Shown here: one piece after another, positions 7,332 to 15,819 of the stretch
How the letters are laid out: the number at the start of each line of letters is the position of its first letter
Position numbering within the stretch: the stretch's first letter is position 1
Source of the DNA: an uncultured Clostridia bacterium
GTDB taxonomy: Bacteria > Bacillota > Clostridia > Christensenellales > Aristaeellaceae
Reading direction: 5' to 3'
NCBI GenBank assembly: GCA_934621485.1
Contig: CAKTUS010000008.1
Coordinates: forward strand, 1 to 56,833
DNA: 56,833 nt
Translations under genes and position numbers: made by a program
The notes under the pieces: model-generated
What the model saw: the letters and a program-made list of their open reading frames with translations, nothing else
What the model was told of the DNA's origin: nothing
The model's database searches: none

Positions 7332-7386
7332 GGTTTCATCACTCCTATATCAAAAAACAAGACGGCATGTCCAGGGATGAGACGCG

Positions 7387-8062
7387 TCAGACCGTCCAAA
7401 AAGCATGTCTGACGGCGAGCTTTTCGGACGAGGGACTGGTTTCGGCAGAGCCGGAATCGCCCCGCCTGCCCGGGCTCTGCGCATCGCAACAGGAACGTTT
7501 GCCTTTGCTGTTCAGCCAGGCGATATGATTGTCAGATGGGATGGAATCCCATCTGACCGCTTCCCGGAGAGGGCTTCACCGGCTGGCATGCCCATCCTTG
7601 GGCACGCTCCAGCCGTCAAAAAGCTCGCCCGGCCGCAAGACCAGGTTGTCCAAAAAGGGGATGTGTGGAAGGCAGAGCACCAGCTGCTCGCGGGAAGAGC
7701 AAGGAGCGTACTCCTTCGCGCCACGCCTGCGGGGCGCCGACCGCCTCGTTGTGGTCACTGGACAGCCGCTTTCTTCCGGCGCCTGCCAGGGGCTGAGAGG
7801 CGGAAGCCCTAATCCTTCTGCCGCGGCCTTTTTCCGCAAGTCGGCGTAGCGCTGTTCGCAGGTGCGGTCACGCCTGTAGGTTTTTCGACAGGCTAAGTTC
7901 GCCTGTCAGCGAGCCTTACCGCCGTGAAAACGCTCTTCGCCCCTGGCTCGGCAAGGGCAAAGAGCGCAATGCTGCCGAAACCAACGTACACGCCGCCGGT
8001 TTTGGAACGGAAATCGGAGGGCTGGGCCCTCCGATACCACTCAGGTTATTTTGACAGGCTGA
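7387..8062 (+). repeat. Composite block of MITE-like elements
   Basis: The gap between azlC and the TPM gene has no supported gene. It opens with an element end (TCAGACCGTCCAAAAAGC, 7387-7404) and closes with the opposite end TTTTGACAGGCTGA (8049-8062). Other ends occur inside (7609-7624, 7641-7656, 7881-7895). The last 92 bases (7971-8062) match 38095-38190 and the reverse of 21381-21470, including the stem ATCGGAGGG...CCCTCCGAT. A perfect hairpin lies at 7531-7557. It looks like several elements inserted into each other and decayed. Confidence 0.6.
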
Positions 8063-8144
8063 ACGTGCCTAAGGACAGACACACTTCCGGCTTGTCTTTG
8101 AAAATGCCGTGGCCGGCCGCAGCCACAAGAAATCAGACAGGGGA

Positions 8145-8987
8145 TTACTGACGCCGTCCGCGCAGGGTATCGATCAGCACATTGATGCCAAACAGGCTGA
8201 ACAGCCAACCAATCGGCGAGCAGCCGCAGCCATAGCTTCGATAATCGCGATTGCGGCGTCCTTTTCGGGCCGGCTTGCTTTGGCTAAAGACAATGGCAAT
8301 AAGAACGGCCAGCACAATCCACTCGCCGGCGCTCATGCCGTTGCCGCTTTGGCGATGCTCCGCCTGATACTCCTGGTGGGTTTCGCTGGTATCATAAATC
8401 TCCTGCATCACTTCCGACCAAAGCTGGGAACCGAAGCTTTGCGTTTGGGATTGGTCCGTGCTTTCCGCAGATCCAAACAGCGTGCCCAGGCGGATGCCCG
8501 CGTCCAGCTGCTTGTTTACCAGCGTGTTCATGGCCTGGAAATAGGCGCAGAAGGCCGCGTCGTATTGCTGGCTGCGAAACAGGCTGCTGAAAGCCGAAGA
8601 GGTGTACATCAGGTTTTCGGCGTTGCTTTTGCCCAGTTTTTTCTGCACATTCTTGCCCATGGCAGTGGCAAAGCTGTCTTCGCCCGCCGCGCCCAGCAGC
8701 AGCATGTCGTCGTCGCCAAGGTTCCATTTTTCAAACAGACGGTTGGCATAGGTCTGCGCGTCCAGGCCGTCCAGGAAATGGACAAGGGCCACGTGCAGGC
8801 TGATATCCGTTTCCTTCTGCACCTTTTCCGCATACGTCGCAATGTCCGCGGCGATTTGAGTGTTCAAGATATCGGCGTCGTCGGTCAGCGTGCCGCGCAT
8901 GGCGGGCATGCGGGCGGCAGCCAGCGCACAGGCGGGAACCAGCAGCGCCAGGCAGAGGCAGAGGAGGCGAACGAAAGCTTTTTTCAT
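8145..8987 (-). CDS. TPM-domain membrane protein
   Basis: A 280-residue protein. It has a signal peptide (residues 1-24, ending ALAA), a TPM/YgcG-type domain (about 30-180; LTDDADILN near its start, then DISLHVALVHFLDG and WNLGDDDMLLLGAA), a membrane segment near residues 222-240, an RKGRRNRDYRS basic patch, and a hydrophobic C-terminus with YGCGCSPIGWLF. TPM proteins occur beside LemA-family genes and act at the membrane; some help photosystem repair in plants, but the bacterial role is poorly known. AGGAGG lies eight bases before the ATG. It is last in the xpaC-telA-lemA-like-TPM operon. Confidence 0.82.
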   Translation of the reverse strand: MKKAFVRLLCLCLALLVPACALAAARMPAMRGTLTDDADILNTQIAADIATYAEKVQKETDISLHVALVHFLDGLDAQTYANRLFEKWNLGDDDMLLLGAAGEDSFATAMGKNVQKKLGKSNAENLMYTSSAFSSLFRSQQYDAAFCAYFQAMNTLVNKQLDAGIRLGTLFGSAESTDQSQTQSFGSQLWSEVMQEIYDTSETHQEYQAEHRQSGNGMSAGEWIVLAVLIAIVFSQSKPARKGRRNRDYRSYGCGCSPIGWLFSLFGINVLIDTLRGRRQ

Positions 8988-9000
8988 TTTCCATTCCTCC

Positions 9001-9546
9001 TTACTGATACAGGGCGCAGGGCTTCACGCCCAGCAGCTCGGCCAGCTTGCCGGTAACCGGCGCGCCCAGCAGCTCGTTAAAGCTTTCCGCCGCCTGGTTG
9101 TAGGCGTCGGCCGCGGCGCTGCCGGACAGGTTTTGCATATCGCTCAGCAGCATATCCAGGTACTTTTGATCCCGCTGGCTTTGCTGAAAGCTTTCGCTGG
9201 CTTTCAGCTTGCGGCTCACCCGGGCTGCGGCGCTTTCCAGCTGCGCGTCGCTTTCTTTTTTCTCTTGCAGGCCGGTTTGTGCGCTTTGCAAACCGCGAGC
9301 GGCCGTCTCCAGTGCGGCTACATCCTCGTCGTCGGCGGCCAGGTGGCGTTTGGCCACCACGCACAGGTTCAATCCATCGGCTCCGCGATAGCTCAGCACA
9401 TCCAGCAAGCCGTTTTCGCTTTCCAGGCAGGCCGTCACCTGGGCCTGCTCATCACGAAACCCCCGCACAGTGCCAAAAACCAGCCCGAAAATCACCAGAG
9501 CCAGCGAAATGACCACGCACAGCCAAATGGGCAATTTCCATTTCAT
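9001..9546 (-). CDS. LemA-like membrane-anchored helical protein
   Basis: About 181 residues: a single N-terminal membrane anchor (MKWKLPIWLCVVISLALVIF) and then an all-helical exported or cytosolic part. The C-terminal stretch DAYNQAAESFNELLG followed by LAELLGVKP resembles the YN-x-x-x-x-x-(Y/F)N...FG(F/V)KP ending of LemA proteins, although overall similarity is weak. I prefer the ATG at 9546, because a GGAAG site precedes it; an upstream ATG (9573) has none. The position between telA and a TPM gene supports the LemA assignment, since LemA and TPM genes are commonly neighbours. Confidence 0.62.
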   Translation of the reverse strand: MKWKLPIWLCVVISLALVIFGLVFGTVRGFRDEQAQVTACLESENGLLDVLSYRGADGLNLCVVAKRHLAADDEDVAALETAARGLQSAQTGLQEKKESDAQLESAAARVSRKLKASESFQQSQRDQKYLDMLLSDMQNLSGSAAADAYNQAAESFNELLGAPVTGKLAELLGVKPCALYQ

Positions 9547-9577
9547 GGACTTGGGTTCTTCCTTTCTTTCCATTTCG

Positions 9578-10789
9578 TTAGTGCTTCAGTTCAAGCAGCT
9601 TTTGCTTCAGTTCGGCCTCCATGGCCGCCATCTTCTGCTCGGCGTCCAGGCGCTGAGCGCGGCCGTCGTCCTGAATCTTCATCACCTCGTTGATGGTGTC
9701 GATCAGGCTCTGATTGGTCTGCACCAGCGTATCCAGATCAATGATGCCGCGCTCGGCCTCCCGGGCGGTTTCAATGGTGCCGGTCTTAAGAGCGGCGGCG
9801 TTCTTCTTAAGCAGTTCGTTGGTCATGTTGGTCACCGCGCTCTGCGCCTTCAGCGCTTCCTGACTGCGGTGCATGCCCAGGGCAATCACCATCTGGCTCT
9901 TCCACAGCGGCAGAGTGTTGGACAGGGTGCTCTGAATCCGCTCCACCAGCAGGCTGTCGTTGTTTTGAAGCAGGCGAATTTGGGGAGCCATCTGCAACGC
10001 TACCTGCCGGGTCAGCTTCAGGTCGTGCAGTTTCTTTTCAAAGCGGTCGCAGTTAGCGGCCAGGTCGTTGGCTTTCTGGGCGTCCATGGCGTCGCCGCTG
10101 GCAGCCGCCTTTTCCTGCAATTCCTTCAGGGTGGTAGAGCGCACCTCGTTCAGCTTCTGCTCGCCGGCAACGATATACATGGTCAGTTCCTTGAAATACT
10201 GCGTGTTCATATCGTACAGGTGATTGAACATGCTTACGTCTTTCAGCAGCTGCACCTGATGATTTTCCAGGGCGGTGGAAATCGCGTCCACATTCACTTC
10301 CACCTTGTCGTATTTGGTTTGCATATCGCTGACGGCCTTTTTGGCATTCCAGAACAGGCCGCCCAGCCCTTTGGGCTTTTCCGCGGCATCGCCAAAGCCC
10401 TTGATTTCGTTCACCAGCTTCACCAGCATTTCGCCCACTTCGCCGGTGTCGTTGGTGCGCACGGTGGCCAGGGCGCTGTCGGAAAAATCGGCGATCTTCT
10501 TTTGCGCGTCTGCGCCGTAAAGAAGCACATGATCCGTATTATTGATATCAATCTGGGACACGAAGTCCTGAATGGCCTGCTTGTCGGCCTCGCTCAGGTT
10601 GGCGTCCGCCATCTGCTGCACGGCGTCGCTGGCGGCCTGAGCGGCGGCGGTTGCCGTAGGCGCGGGCGCGCTTTCCAAAGCCTGCTGCACCTCCTCCAGC
10701 ACGGCCTTGTCCTGAGCCATGCCGCTGGGGTTTAGCGTAAGCACGGGGGTTTGGGGCAGCCGGGTTTCGGTGCGGTTCATATCGGTCAT
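9578..10789 (-). CDS. TelA/YaaN-family (toxic anion resistance) protein
   Basis: A 403-residue, almost wholly helical protein of the TelA family. Recognisable parts are KGLGGLFWNAKKAVSDMQTK, then HQVQLLKDVSMFNHLYDMN, YIVAGEQKL, and QTNQSLIDTINEVMKIQ near the end. TelA proteins are linked to tellurite and cell-envelope stress tolerance; their molecular role is unsettled. It has AGGAGG and follows xpaC by 21 bases. The xpaC-telA pairing is the same as xpaC-yaaN in Bacillus subtilis. Confidence 0.9.
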   Translation of the reverse strand: MTDMNRTETRLPQTPVLTLNPSGMAQDKAVLEEVQQALESAPAPTATAAAQAASDAVQQMADANLSEADKQAIQDFVSQIDINNTDHVLLYGADAQKKIADFSDSALATVRTNDTGEVGEMLVKLVNEIKGFGDAAEKPKGLGGLFWNAKKAVSDMQTKYDKVEVNVDAISTALENHQVQLLKDVSMFNHLYDMNTQYFKELTMYIVAGEQKLNEVRSTTLKELQEKAAASGDAMDAQKANDLAANCDRFEKKLHDLKLTRQVALQMAPQIRLLQNNDSLLVERIQSTLSNTLPLWKSQMVIALGMHRSQEALKAQSAVTNMTNELLKKNAAALKTGTIETAREAERGIIDLDTLVQTNQSLIDTINEVMKIQDDGRAQRLDAEQKMAAMEAELKQKLLELKH

Positions 10790-10810
10790 GGTGGTATATC
10801 CTCCTTCGAT

Positions 10811-11761
10811 TTACTGCTGATTGGGTTTGGGAGCCTGGGCCGTAGCCTGACCGTCATAAGCGGGATAATAACCGCCATCCATGGTAGGGGCCTGCGGCAT
10901 ATGGCTTTGCGCCTGGCGCTGGGCTTCTTCCATCTGGCGCTTTACGCCGCTGTCGATGTGCCACTGAGGCATAGCGGGCTGAGCGGCGGTCTGGGTTTGC
11001 GCCGTTTGAGCGCTTTGAGCACGCTGCTGCTGAACCCGGGCGGTTTCCCGGTCGATGGCCGCAGCGGCGCGGGCCTGAGACGCGGCCTTGTCCAAATCGC
11101 TCTGGGTAAGGCCGTCCCGCTTGAGCATCTGCTCCAGCACGTCAATATCGGTGGTAATATCCAGCATATCGTCCCGATACAGGTTATCCAGCATTTTATC
11201 GCAGGCTTTCAGCACCACCTTCAGCGCGTCCTGAATCCGCTGCTTGGCGGCCTGGGCCTCCGCGCCGTTCACGCTGCGCTCATCCAGGGTGCGGTAGGCT
11301 TTCACCATTTTCAGGGTGGTGGGCAGATAATACTCCATAAACTTGCGAATCTGGGGCGCTTTGGCGGGCTTGTCATACACCGTGCGGAACACCTCGGCGC
11401 ACTTGTTTTCCAGCTCGTCCAGGCTGACGGACAGCGCCTCGTCGGGAATCAAATCGTTCTCCGAACGAATTTCCCGAATCATGGCCCGGCCCTTTTCCAA
11501 AATGGCGTCCACTTCTTCCACACCGGTCTCGCCCGCCACTTTTTGCAGGCTTTCCGGCGTTTTTTCCGGCGTGCTCAAATCCAGACCCTGGGCCATGGTG
11601 CGGATTATCGCTCCCGCAAGCCCGCTCAATGCCAGGGCCAATACGTATGCGCCGATGGTATGAGGGTGAAACAGCACGGAAAACAGGGCGAACACGCCGC
11701 CAAACGCGACGATGCCTGCGCCCAGACCCTTGGTCTTTTTGGGTTTCTTGCTTTTGGCCAT
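10811..11761 (-). CDS. XpaC-family protein
   Basis: 316 residues. A basic N-terminus (MAKSKKPKKTKGLGAG) is followed by two close membrane segments (about 15-55). Next comes a helical XpaC domain (about 75-230) with ILEKGRAMIREIRSEND and KFMEYYLPTTLKMVKAY, and then a Gln/Ala/Pro-rich disordered tail. XpaC was first described for hydrolysis of 5-bromo-4-chloroindolyl phosphate; its true function is unclear, and it pairs with TelA. The start is the ATG at 11761, six bases after GAAGGAG. The ORF extends upstream without support. Confidence 0.88.
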   Translation of the reverse strand: MAKSKKPKKTKGLGAGIVAFGGVFALFSVLFHPHTIGAYVLALALSGLAGAIIRTMAQGLDLSTPEKTPESLQKVAGETGVEEVDAILEKGRAMIREIRSENDLIPDEALSVSLDELENKCAEVFRTVYDKPAKAPQIRKFMEYYLPTTLKMVKAYRTLDERSVNGAEAQAAKQRIQDALKVVLKACDKMLDNLYRDDMLDITTDIDVLEQMLKRDGLTQSDLDKAASQARAAAAIDRETARVQQQRAQSAQTAQTQTAAQPAMPQWHIDSGVKRQMEEAQRQAQSHMPQAPTMDGGYYPAYDGQATAQAPKPNQQ

Positions 11762-11822
11762 GATTGACTCCTTCAAAAACACAGTTGGGAAAAGGGAGGC
11801 GCGCTTCGCCCCCACGCATTGC

Positions 11823-11851
11823 ATTATAGCATAAAACGCCCGGAGTGAAAA
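11823..11851 (-). promoter_or_regulatory. Probable promoter of the xpaC operon
   Basis: On the minus strand a perfect TATAAT (11823-11828) preceded by TGC (extended -10) and TTTTCA (11846-11851) at 17 bases, about 60 bases before the xpaC start. Confidence 0.65.
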
Positions 11852-11936
11852 GATTGCGCGCTTCAAACCTGCGATATGTTTGCTGAAAAATACATTAAAA
11901 TCTGCTGAAGCCGTTTCAATCATGCCCAGTGGCTAA

Positions 11937-12129
11937 ACCGGAGGTTTGACTAAGCCCCAGACTGTCGAAAAATCCCCGATTGGCCGCCATCGCCCGGAAG
12001 CAGCGCTTGGCTGATTTGCGGGGCAAGTGCCGCGGCATAAGGCTTAGGGGCACTGCCCCTAAAACCATGGCAGGAGGCAGTGCCTCCTGCACCTCTCTTT
12101 TTCAGCAACCGGAGGCTTATGCTAAGCCC
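11937..12129 (+). mobile_element. MITE-like element (type 1) flanked by 21-base duplications
   Basis: An insert of about 150 bases (11958-12107) begins CCAGACTGTCGAAAAATC and ends near CTTTTTCAGCAACC. Bases 12032-12095 match 37996-38059 at 61 of 64 positions and form two adjacent stem-loops (CTTAGGGGC...GCCCCTAA and GCAGGAGGCA.TGCCTCCTGC). The insert is flanked by ACCGGAGGTTTGACTAAGCC (11937-11956) and ACCGGAGGCTTATGCTAAGC (12108-12127), near-identical direct repeats that can each fold as GGCTTA...TAAGCC. No gene is present. Confidence 0.7.
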
Positions 12130-12346
12130 ACCAGTAAAGGGCATAGGAGAGGCAGTGCGCACATACGCCGAAAGTCTGCCTTTTGCGCCGCTTGCCCTAC
12201 TGCTGCTTAGGCAGTTGAATCCTTCTATGTATGATGCAGTGCTGCACAGAATCATTATCCGCCTGATCAGAACAGGGTTTGACGAATCGTCTCATAGCTT
12301 TACCCTTTTCTAAATCCCGGCTTGATGCGCGGCTTTTCGTTTTTGC
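12130..12346. other. Short gap, nothing recognised
   Basis: Between the element at 11937-12129 and the mgl terminator I see no gene, no clear promoter and no strong repeat. Confidence 0.5.
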
Positions 12347-12389
12347 CAAAAAAGCGGCCGGGTTTTCCGTTTCCAGAAAACCCGGCCGC
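12347..12389 (-). terminator. Intrinsic terminator of the mgl operon
   Basis: A 14-bp perfect stem (12354-12367 with 12376-12389) followed on the minus strand by TTTTTT. It lies just past the stop of the 68-aa gene, the last gene of the mgl operon. Confidence 0.88.
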
Positions 12390-12400
12390 CGCTTGCGCCG

Positions 12401-12607
12401 TTACGGCGCAGGTTCCAGGGGAATGGCCGCTCCTTTTTGTCGGCCCACCACAACCACCACGATGAACGCAATCACCAGCGCCGCAATTATCAGGTCCAGC
12501 ACCCAAAGGGGCATGCGCAGCTTTTCATACAGGCGTTCCTTGAGGTTCTGCGGGCCCCGGGGCACATCGGACTGGTCTCGGGTAACAACGGTTTTTTCCT
12601 CCGTCAT
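12401..12607 (-). CDS. Small single-pass membrane protein after mglC
   Basis: A 68-residue protein with a hydrophilic N-terminus (about 35 residues, charged) and one membrane segment (VLDLIIAALVIAFIVVVVVG). The AAGGAG site is well placed for the ATG at 12607. It lies 36 bases after mglC and before the operon terminator, so it is co-transcribed with the sugar transporter. I recognise no family; a small accessory or stabilising subunit of the transporter is possible. Confidence 0.68.
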   Translation of the reverse strand: MTEEKTVVTRDQSDVPRGPQNLKERLYEKLRMPLWVLDLIIAALVIAFIVVVVVGRQKGAAIPLEPAP

Positions 12608-12643
12608 GCTGGGTTCTCCTTCCTGTGCGCCCCAAAGCGGCGT

Positions 12644-14221
12644 TTACTTCTTGGCCAGATACTTGCGCAGGTCCAGCGCAACGGCGATAATGATAACCAA
12701 ACCCTGAGCAATATAGGTGTAGCTGGATTCCACGCCCATGAACTGCAGGGCGATTTTCAACAGCTCAAACACCAGCACGCCTACCAGGATGCCGCTGATT
12801 TTTCCCACGCCGCCGTTGACGGATACGCCGCCGATGGTGCAGCCCGCAATGGCTTCCAGCTCGTAGCCGTAAGCGGTGTTCACGCTGGCTCCGCCGCTCT
12901 TGGCCGCCATCAAAAAGCCGGTCAGGCCGTACAGAATGGCCGCCAGAGTGTAAATCTTGATCTTGGACCTGGCTACGTTGATACCAGCCACCTCGGCAGC
13001 GGTTTCATTGCCGCCGATGGCGTACATATACTTGCCGTAGCGGGTTTTGTTGTACAAAAACCACATCAGCACGCCTACCGCCAGCGCGATAATGGCGATG
13101 TAGCTGAACATGCGGTTGCCCACATAGCCCAGGGCGATGCCCGTATAGGCGCTTTGCAGGGTGCCGATGGGCTGCGCGCCGGTATATACCAGACAAATGC
13201 CGTACACCAGGGTTTGCATGCCCAGGGTGGCAATGAAGGGCGGCACGTTCAGCTTGGAAATGACCGTGCCGTTTACCGCGCCAATCAGCGCGCAAATGGC
13301 CAGCACGCCCAGCAGCACCGGCAGGATGGGCAGGTTGCCCATGCCGGGGTAGAACTTGTTGGCATAGTCGCCGGCGCGCTGTAGGAAAATGGCGCTCAGG
13401 CAGGCCGCAAAACCGGCCACGCGGCCCGCGCTCAGGTCGGTACCCTTGGTAATCAGGCAACCGGACACGCCCACGGCAATGATGAAGCGCACGGCCGTGT
13501 TGGAAAGCAGATTGCGGAAGCTGGCTTCGGAAAGGAAGTTGGGTCGGAAGATGCTCACCACCGCCGCCAGCAGCACAATGCCCACGATGATGGCGTTGTC
13601 GCTGATCAGCTTCAGAATCTTCTTAGGGGCGAATACCCGGGAAAGATGCTTGCCCATGGTGATGCCCTGTTTTTCGCACTGAGCGGCGGTATTCAGCAGC
13701 CAGCCGGCGGCCAGCAGCGCCGAGCCAATCACAATCAGCGGCGCATACAGCGCCGCCAGGGCGCACACGAACCGTGCCCAGCCGCTCATCTGCTCCCACA
13801 GCAGGCCGCTGTCGGCCACCTTGCCCTGCATATAGGCGACGCCGTTTACCTCGGTGGTCTTGGGTGCGCCGAACTTATCCTTGGTAAAGGAGCCGCCAAA
13901 GGCCGCGAACTGCTCGTAGGTGAGCACGAAGGTTTCGTTCACGCCGTCGTTGTCGGTATCAAGGGTCTCCAGCCCCTCCTGGCTCCAAGGCTGGGTAGCC
14001 TCCGTCTGCACCATTTCCTCCGGCACGCCCTCCGGCTGCACCAGCACGTTCAGAATCTCGTCTACCTCCAGCGTTTTGGCCGTTTGCGCAATCTGCGCGT
14101 CGGCTACGTCCTCCAGCTGAGGGTTCAGCCGGGTAACGTCATTCAGGCTCAGGTTCAAAAACAGCGACACAAGCAGAACGACCAGCCCGATGGTCATAAT
14201 CAGTTTGCCATGCTTCTTCAT
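12644..14221 (-). CDS. mglC: Galactose/methyl-galactoside ABC permease MglC, with N-terminal extension
   Basis: 525 residues. The C-terminal part (from about 185) is a normal MglC/BPD-type 2 permease: GVSGCLITKGTDLSAGRVAG, KLNVPPFIATLGMQTLVYG, YAIGGNETAAEVAGI and GGVSVNGGVGKISG. The first ~180 residues form an extra module: one membrane segment (6-25), a ~110-residue loop and another membrane segment pair. The loop contains DTDNDGVNE (88-96), a DxDxDG calcium-loop type motif. Such extended permeases occur in Clostridia. The ATG at 14221 overlaps the mglA stop by four bases. Works with MglA and MglB to import glucose/galactose. Confidence 0.9.
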   Translation of the reverse strand: MKKHGKLIMTIGLVVLLVSLFLNLSLNDVTRLNPQLEDVADAQIAQTAKTLEVDEILNVLVQPEGVPEEMVQTEATQPWSQEGLETLDTDNDGVNETFVLTYEQFAAFGGSFTKDKFGAPKTTEVNGVAYMQGKVADSGLLWEQMSGWARFVCALAALYAPLIVIGSALLAAGWLLNTAAQCEKQGITMGKHLSRVFAPKKILKLISDNAIIVGIVLLAAVVSIFRPNFLSEASFRNLLSNTAVRFIIAVGVSGCLITKGTDLSAGRVAGFAACLSAIFLQRAGDYANKFYPGMGNLPILPVLLGVLAICALIGAVNGTVISKLNVPPFIATLGMQTLVYGICLVYTGAQPIGTLQSAYTGIALGYVGNRMFSYIAIIALAVGVLMWFLYNKTRYGKYMYAIGGNETAAEVAGINVARSKIKIYTLAAILYGLTGFLMAAKSGGASVNTAYGYELEAIAGCTIGGVSVNGGVGKISGILVGVLVFELLKIALQFMGVESSYTYIAQGLVIIIAVALDLRKYLAKK

Positions 14222-15750
14222 TGCGCTTCCTCCGTGGTGCCGAACTGCGTTGCCAGTTCCATGATATTTTCCTGAGTGGCGTCCTTTTGTTCCAGAAAGC
14301 CGGTCACGCGGCCGTCGCACATTACCATGATTCGGTCGCTCATGCCGATAAGCTCGCCCATTTCGGACGAAATCATGATTACCGACTTGCCTTGCTTCGC
14401 CAGGTTTGCAATAATGCAGTAAATTTCGTACTTTGCGCCCACGTCGATGCCGCGGGTGGGTTCGTCCAGGATAAACACATCCGGGTCGTTTGCCAGCCAG
14501 CGGGCAATGAGCACCTTTTGCTGGTTGCCGCCGGACAGAGACTGAATCTGCGTTTTGCCGGACGGCGTTTTGATGCTCAGGCGCTCCACATTCTGCTGAA
14601 CCAGCTCGTCAATGGCGCGGTCGTCCAACATGACGCCCCACTTCAGGTATTTGTCCAGGCTGGCCACGGCCACGTTGTCGCTTACGCTAAGCACGCCCAG
14701 GATTCCGCTGGCACGGCGGTCCTCGGTCAGCAGCGCCACGCCCTTTTGGATAGCGTCGCGGGGCCGGTCGATTTTCACTTCCTGTCCCTTGTACATTACA
14801 CGACCCTTGGCATGGGCGCGGATGCCGAACAGGCCCTCCATCAGTTCGGTGCGCTGAGCCCCCACCAGGCCGCCCACACCCAGGATTTCGCCCTTGTGCA
14901 GCTGGAAGCTCACGTTTCGGAAACTGCGGGGATTGATGGAGGCGAAGTCCTGTACATCCAGCACCACCTCGTCGGTGGCGCAGCACTCCCGCTCCGGGTA
15001 CAGGTTATCCAGCTTGCGGCCCACCATGTTGGTGATAATCATATCGGTGGTCAGGTTGACTGCATCCCAGGTGCCAATGTATTTGCCGTCGCGCATGATG
15101 GTAACTTCATCGCTGATGCGCAGAATTTCTTCCATTTTATGGCTGATATAAATGATGGACACGCCCTCCGCCTTCAAATCGGCAATGATGCGGAACAGCG
15201 CTTCCACTTCATGCTCGGTCAGCGAGCTGGTGGGTTCGTCCAGGATAAGCACCTTGCAATCATTGGACACGGCCTTGGCAATTTCCACAGACTGCATCTG
15301 CGACACGCTCAGGCTGCCCAGTTTCTGCCTGGGGTCAAAATTCATGCGGACGCGCTTGAGCAGCGTCTCCGTAGCCTGATACATTTTTTCATGATCCACA
15401 ACGGGAAGAAAGCCCAGCGCCTTCTTCATGGGATAGCGGCCTACAAAGATGTTTTCGCCAACGCTGCGCTCGGTAATAGGCTGCAATTCCTGGTGCACCA
15501 TGGCAATGCCCAGCTGCAGCGCCATCAGCGGGTCCTTAATCTCTACTTTTTTGCCCTCGTAGAAGATTTCGCCCTCATTCATTTTGTAAATTCCAAACAG
15601 GCACTTCATCAATGTGGATTTACCCGCGCCGTTTTCACCCATCAGGGCGTGCACGGTACCGGGTCGCAGCTTGAAATCCACATGATCCAGCGCCTTAACG
15701 CCCGGGAACGTTTTCACTACGCCCCGCATTTCCAGACGGTACTCCGACAT
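14218..15750 (-). CDS. mglA: Galactose/methyl-galactoside ABC transporter ATPase MglA
   Basis: 510 residues with two ABC domains. The first has Walker A GENGAGKST, signature LSVSQMQ and Walker B VLILDEPTSSL. The second has signature LSGGNQQKV and Walker B VFILDEPTRGIDVG; its A loop (GGLVGAQRTE) is degenerate, as is usual for this sugar subfamily. I start at the ATG at 15750 (AGGGGGAC upstream), not at the longer ORF start. It lies between mglB and mglC; an intrinsic hairpin at 15782-15809 separates it from mglB and should lower its expression relative to the binding protein. Confidence 0.95.
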   Translation of the reverse strand: MSEYRLEMRGVVKTFPGVKALDHVDFKLRPGTVHALMGENGAGKSTLMKCLFGIYKMNEGEIFYEGKKVEIKDPLMALQLGIAMVHQELQPITERSVGENIFVGRYPMKKALGFLPVVDHEKMYQATETLLKRVRMNFDPRQKLGSLSVSQMQSVEIAKAVSNDCKVLILDEPTSSLTEHEVEALFRIIADLKAEGVSIIYISHKMEEILRISDEVTIMRDGKYIGTWDAVNLTTDMIITNMVGRKLDNLYPERECCATDEVVLDVQDFASINPRSFRNVSFQLHKGEILGVGGLVGAQRTELMEGLFGIRAHAKGRVMYKGQEVKIDRPRDAIQKGVALLTEDRRASGILGVLSVSDNVAVASLDKYLKWGVMLDDRAIDELVQQNVERLSIKTPSGKTQIQSLSGGNQQKVLIARWLANDPDVFILDEPTRGIDVGAKYEIYCIIANLAKQGKSVIMISSEMGELIGMSDRIMVMCDGRVTGFLEQKDATQENIMELATQFGTTEEAQ

Positions 15751-15781
15751 ACGCCGTCCCCCTTTGGTCGTCCGCAGATTC

Positions 15782-15809
15782 AAAAAAGAGGGGTGCTTGC
15801 GCACCCCTC
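15782..15809 (-). terminator. Attenuating terminator between mglB and mglA
   Basis: GAGGGGTGC (15788-15796) pairs with GCACCCCTC (15801-15809) around a four-base loop, followed by TTTTTT on the minus strand. Partial termination here would keep the binding protein in excess over the membrane complex, a common design in ABC import operons. Confidence 0.85.
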
Positions 15810-15819
15810 CGGAATGCCG

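Noticed and set aside
7540..7557. Possible CRISPR or tandem repeat array in the gap 7331-8144
   Set aside because: The repeats are dispersed, not evenly spaced, and there are no cas genes. They fit inverted-ended elements instead.
8109..9056. A 315-codon frame on the plus strand opposite the TPM gene
   Set aside because: Antisense to a gene with a clear signal peptide and ribosome site; no support of its own.
9578..10789. Tellurite-resistance island or prophage segment
   Set aside because: TelA here is part of the common chromosomal xpaC-telA pair; no integrase, phage gene or attachment repeat was found near it.
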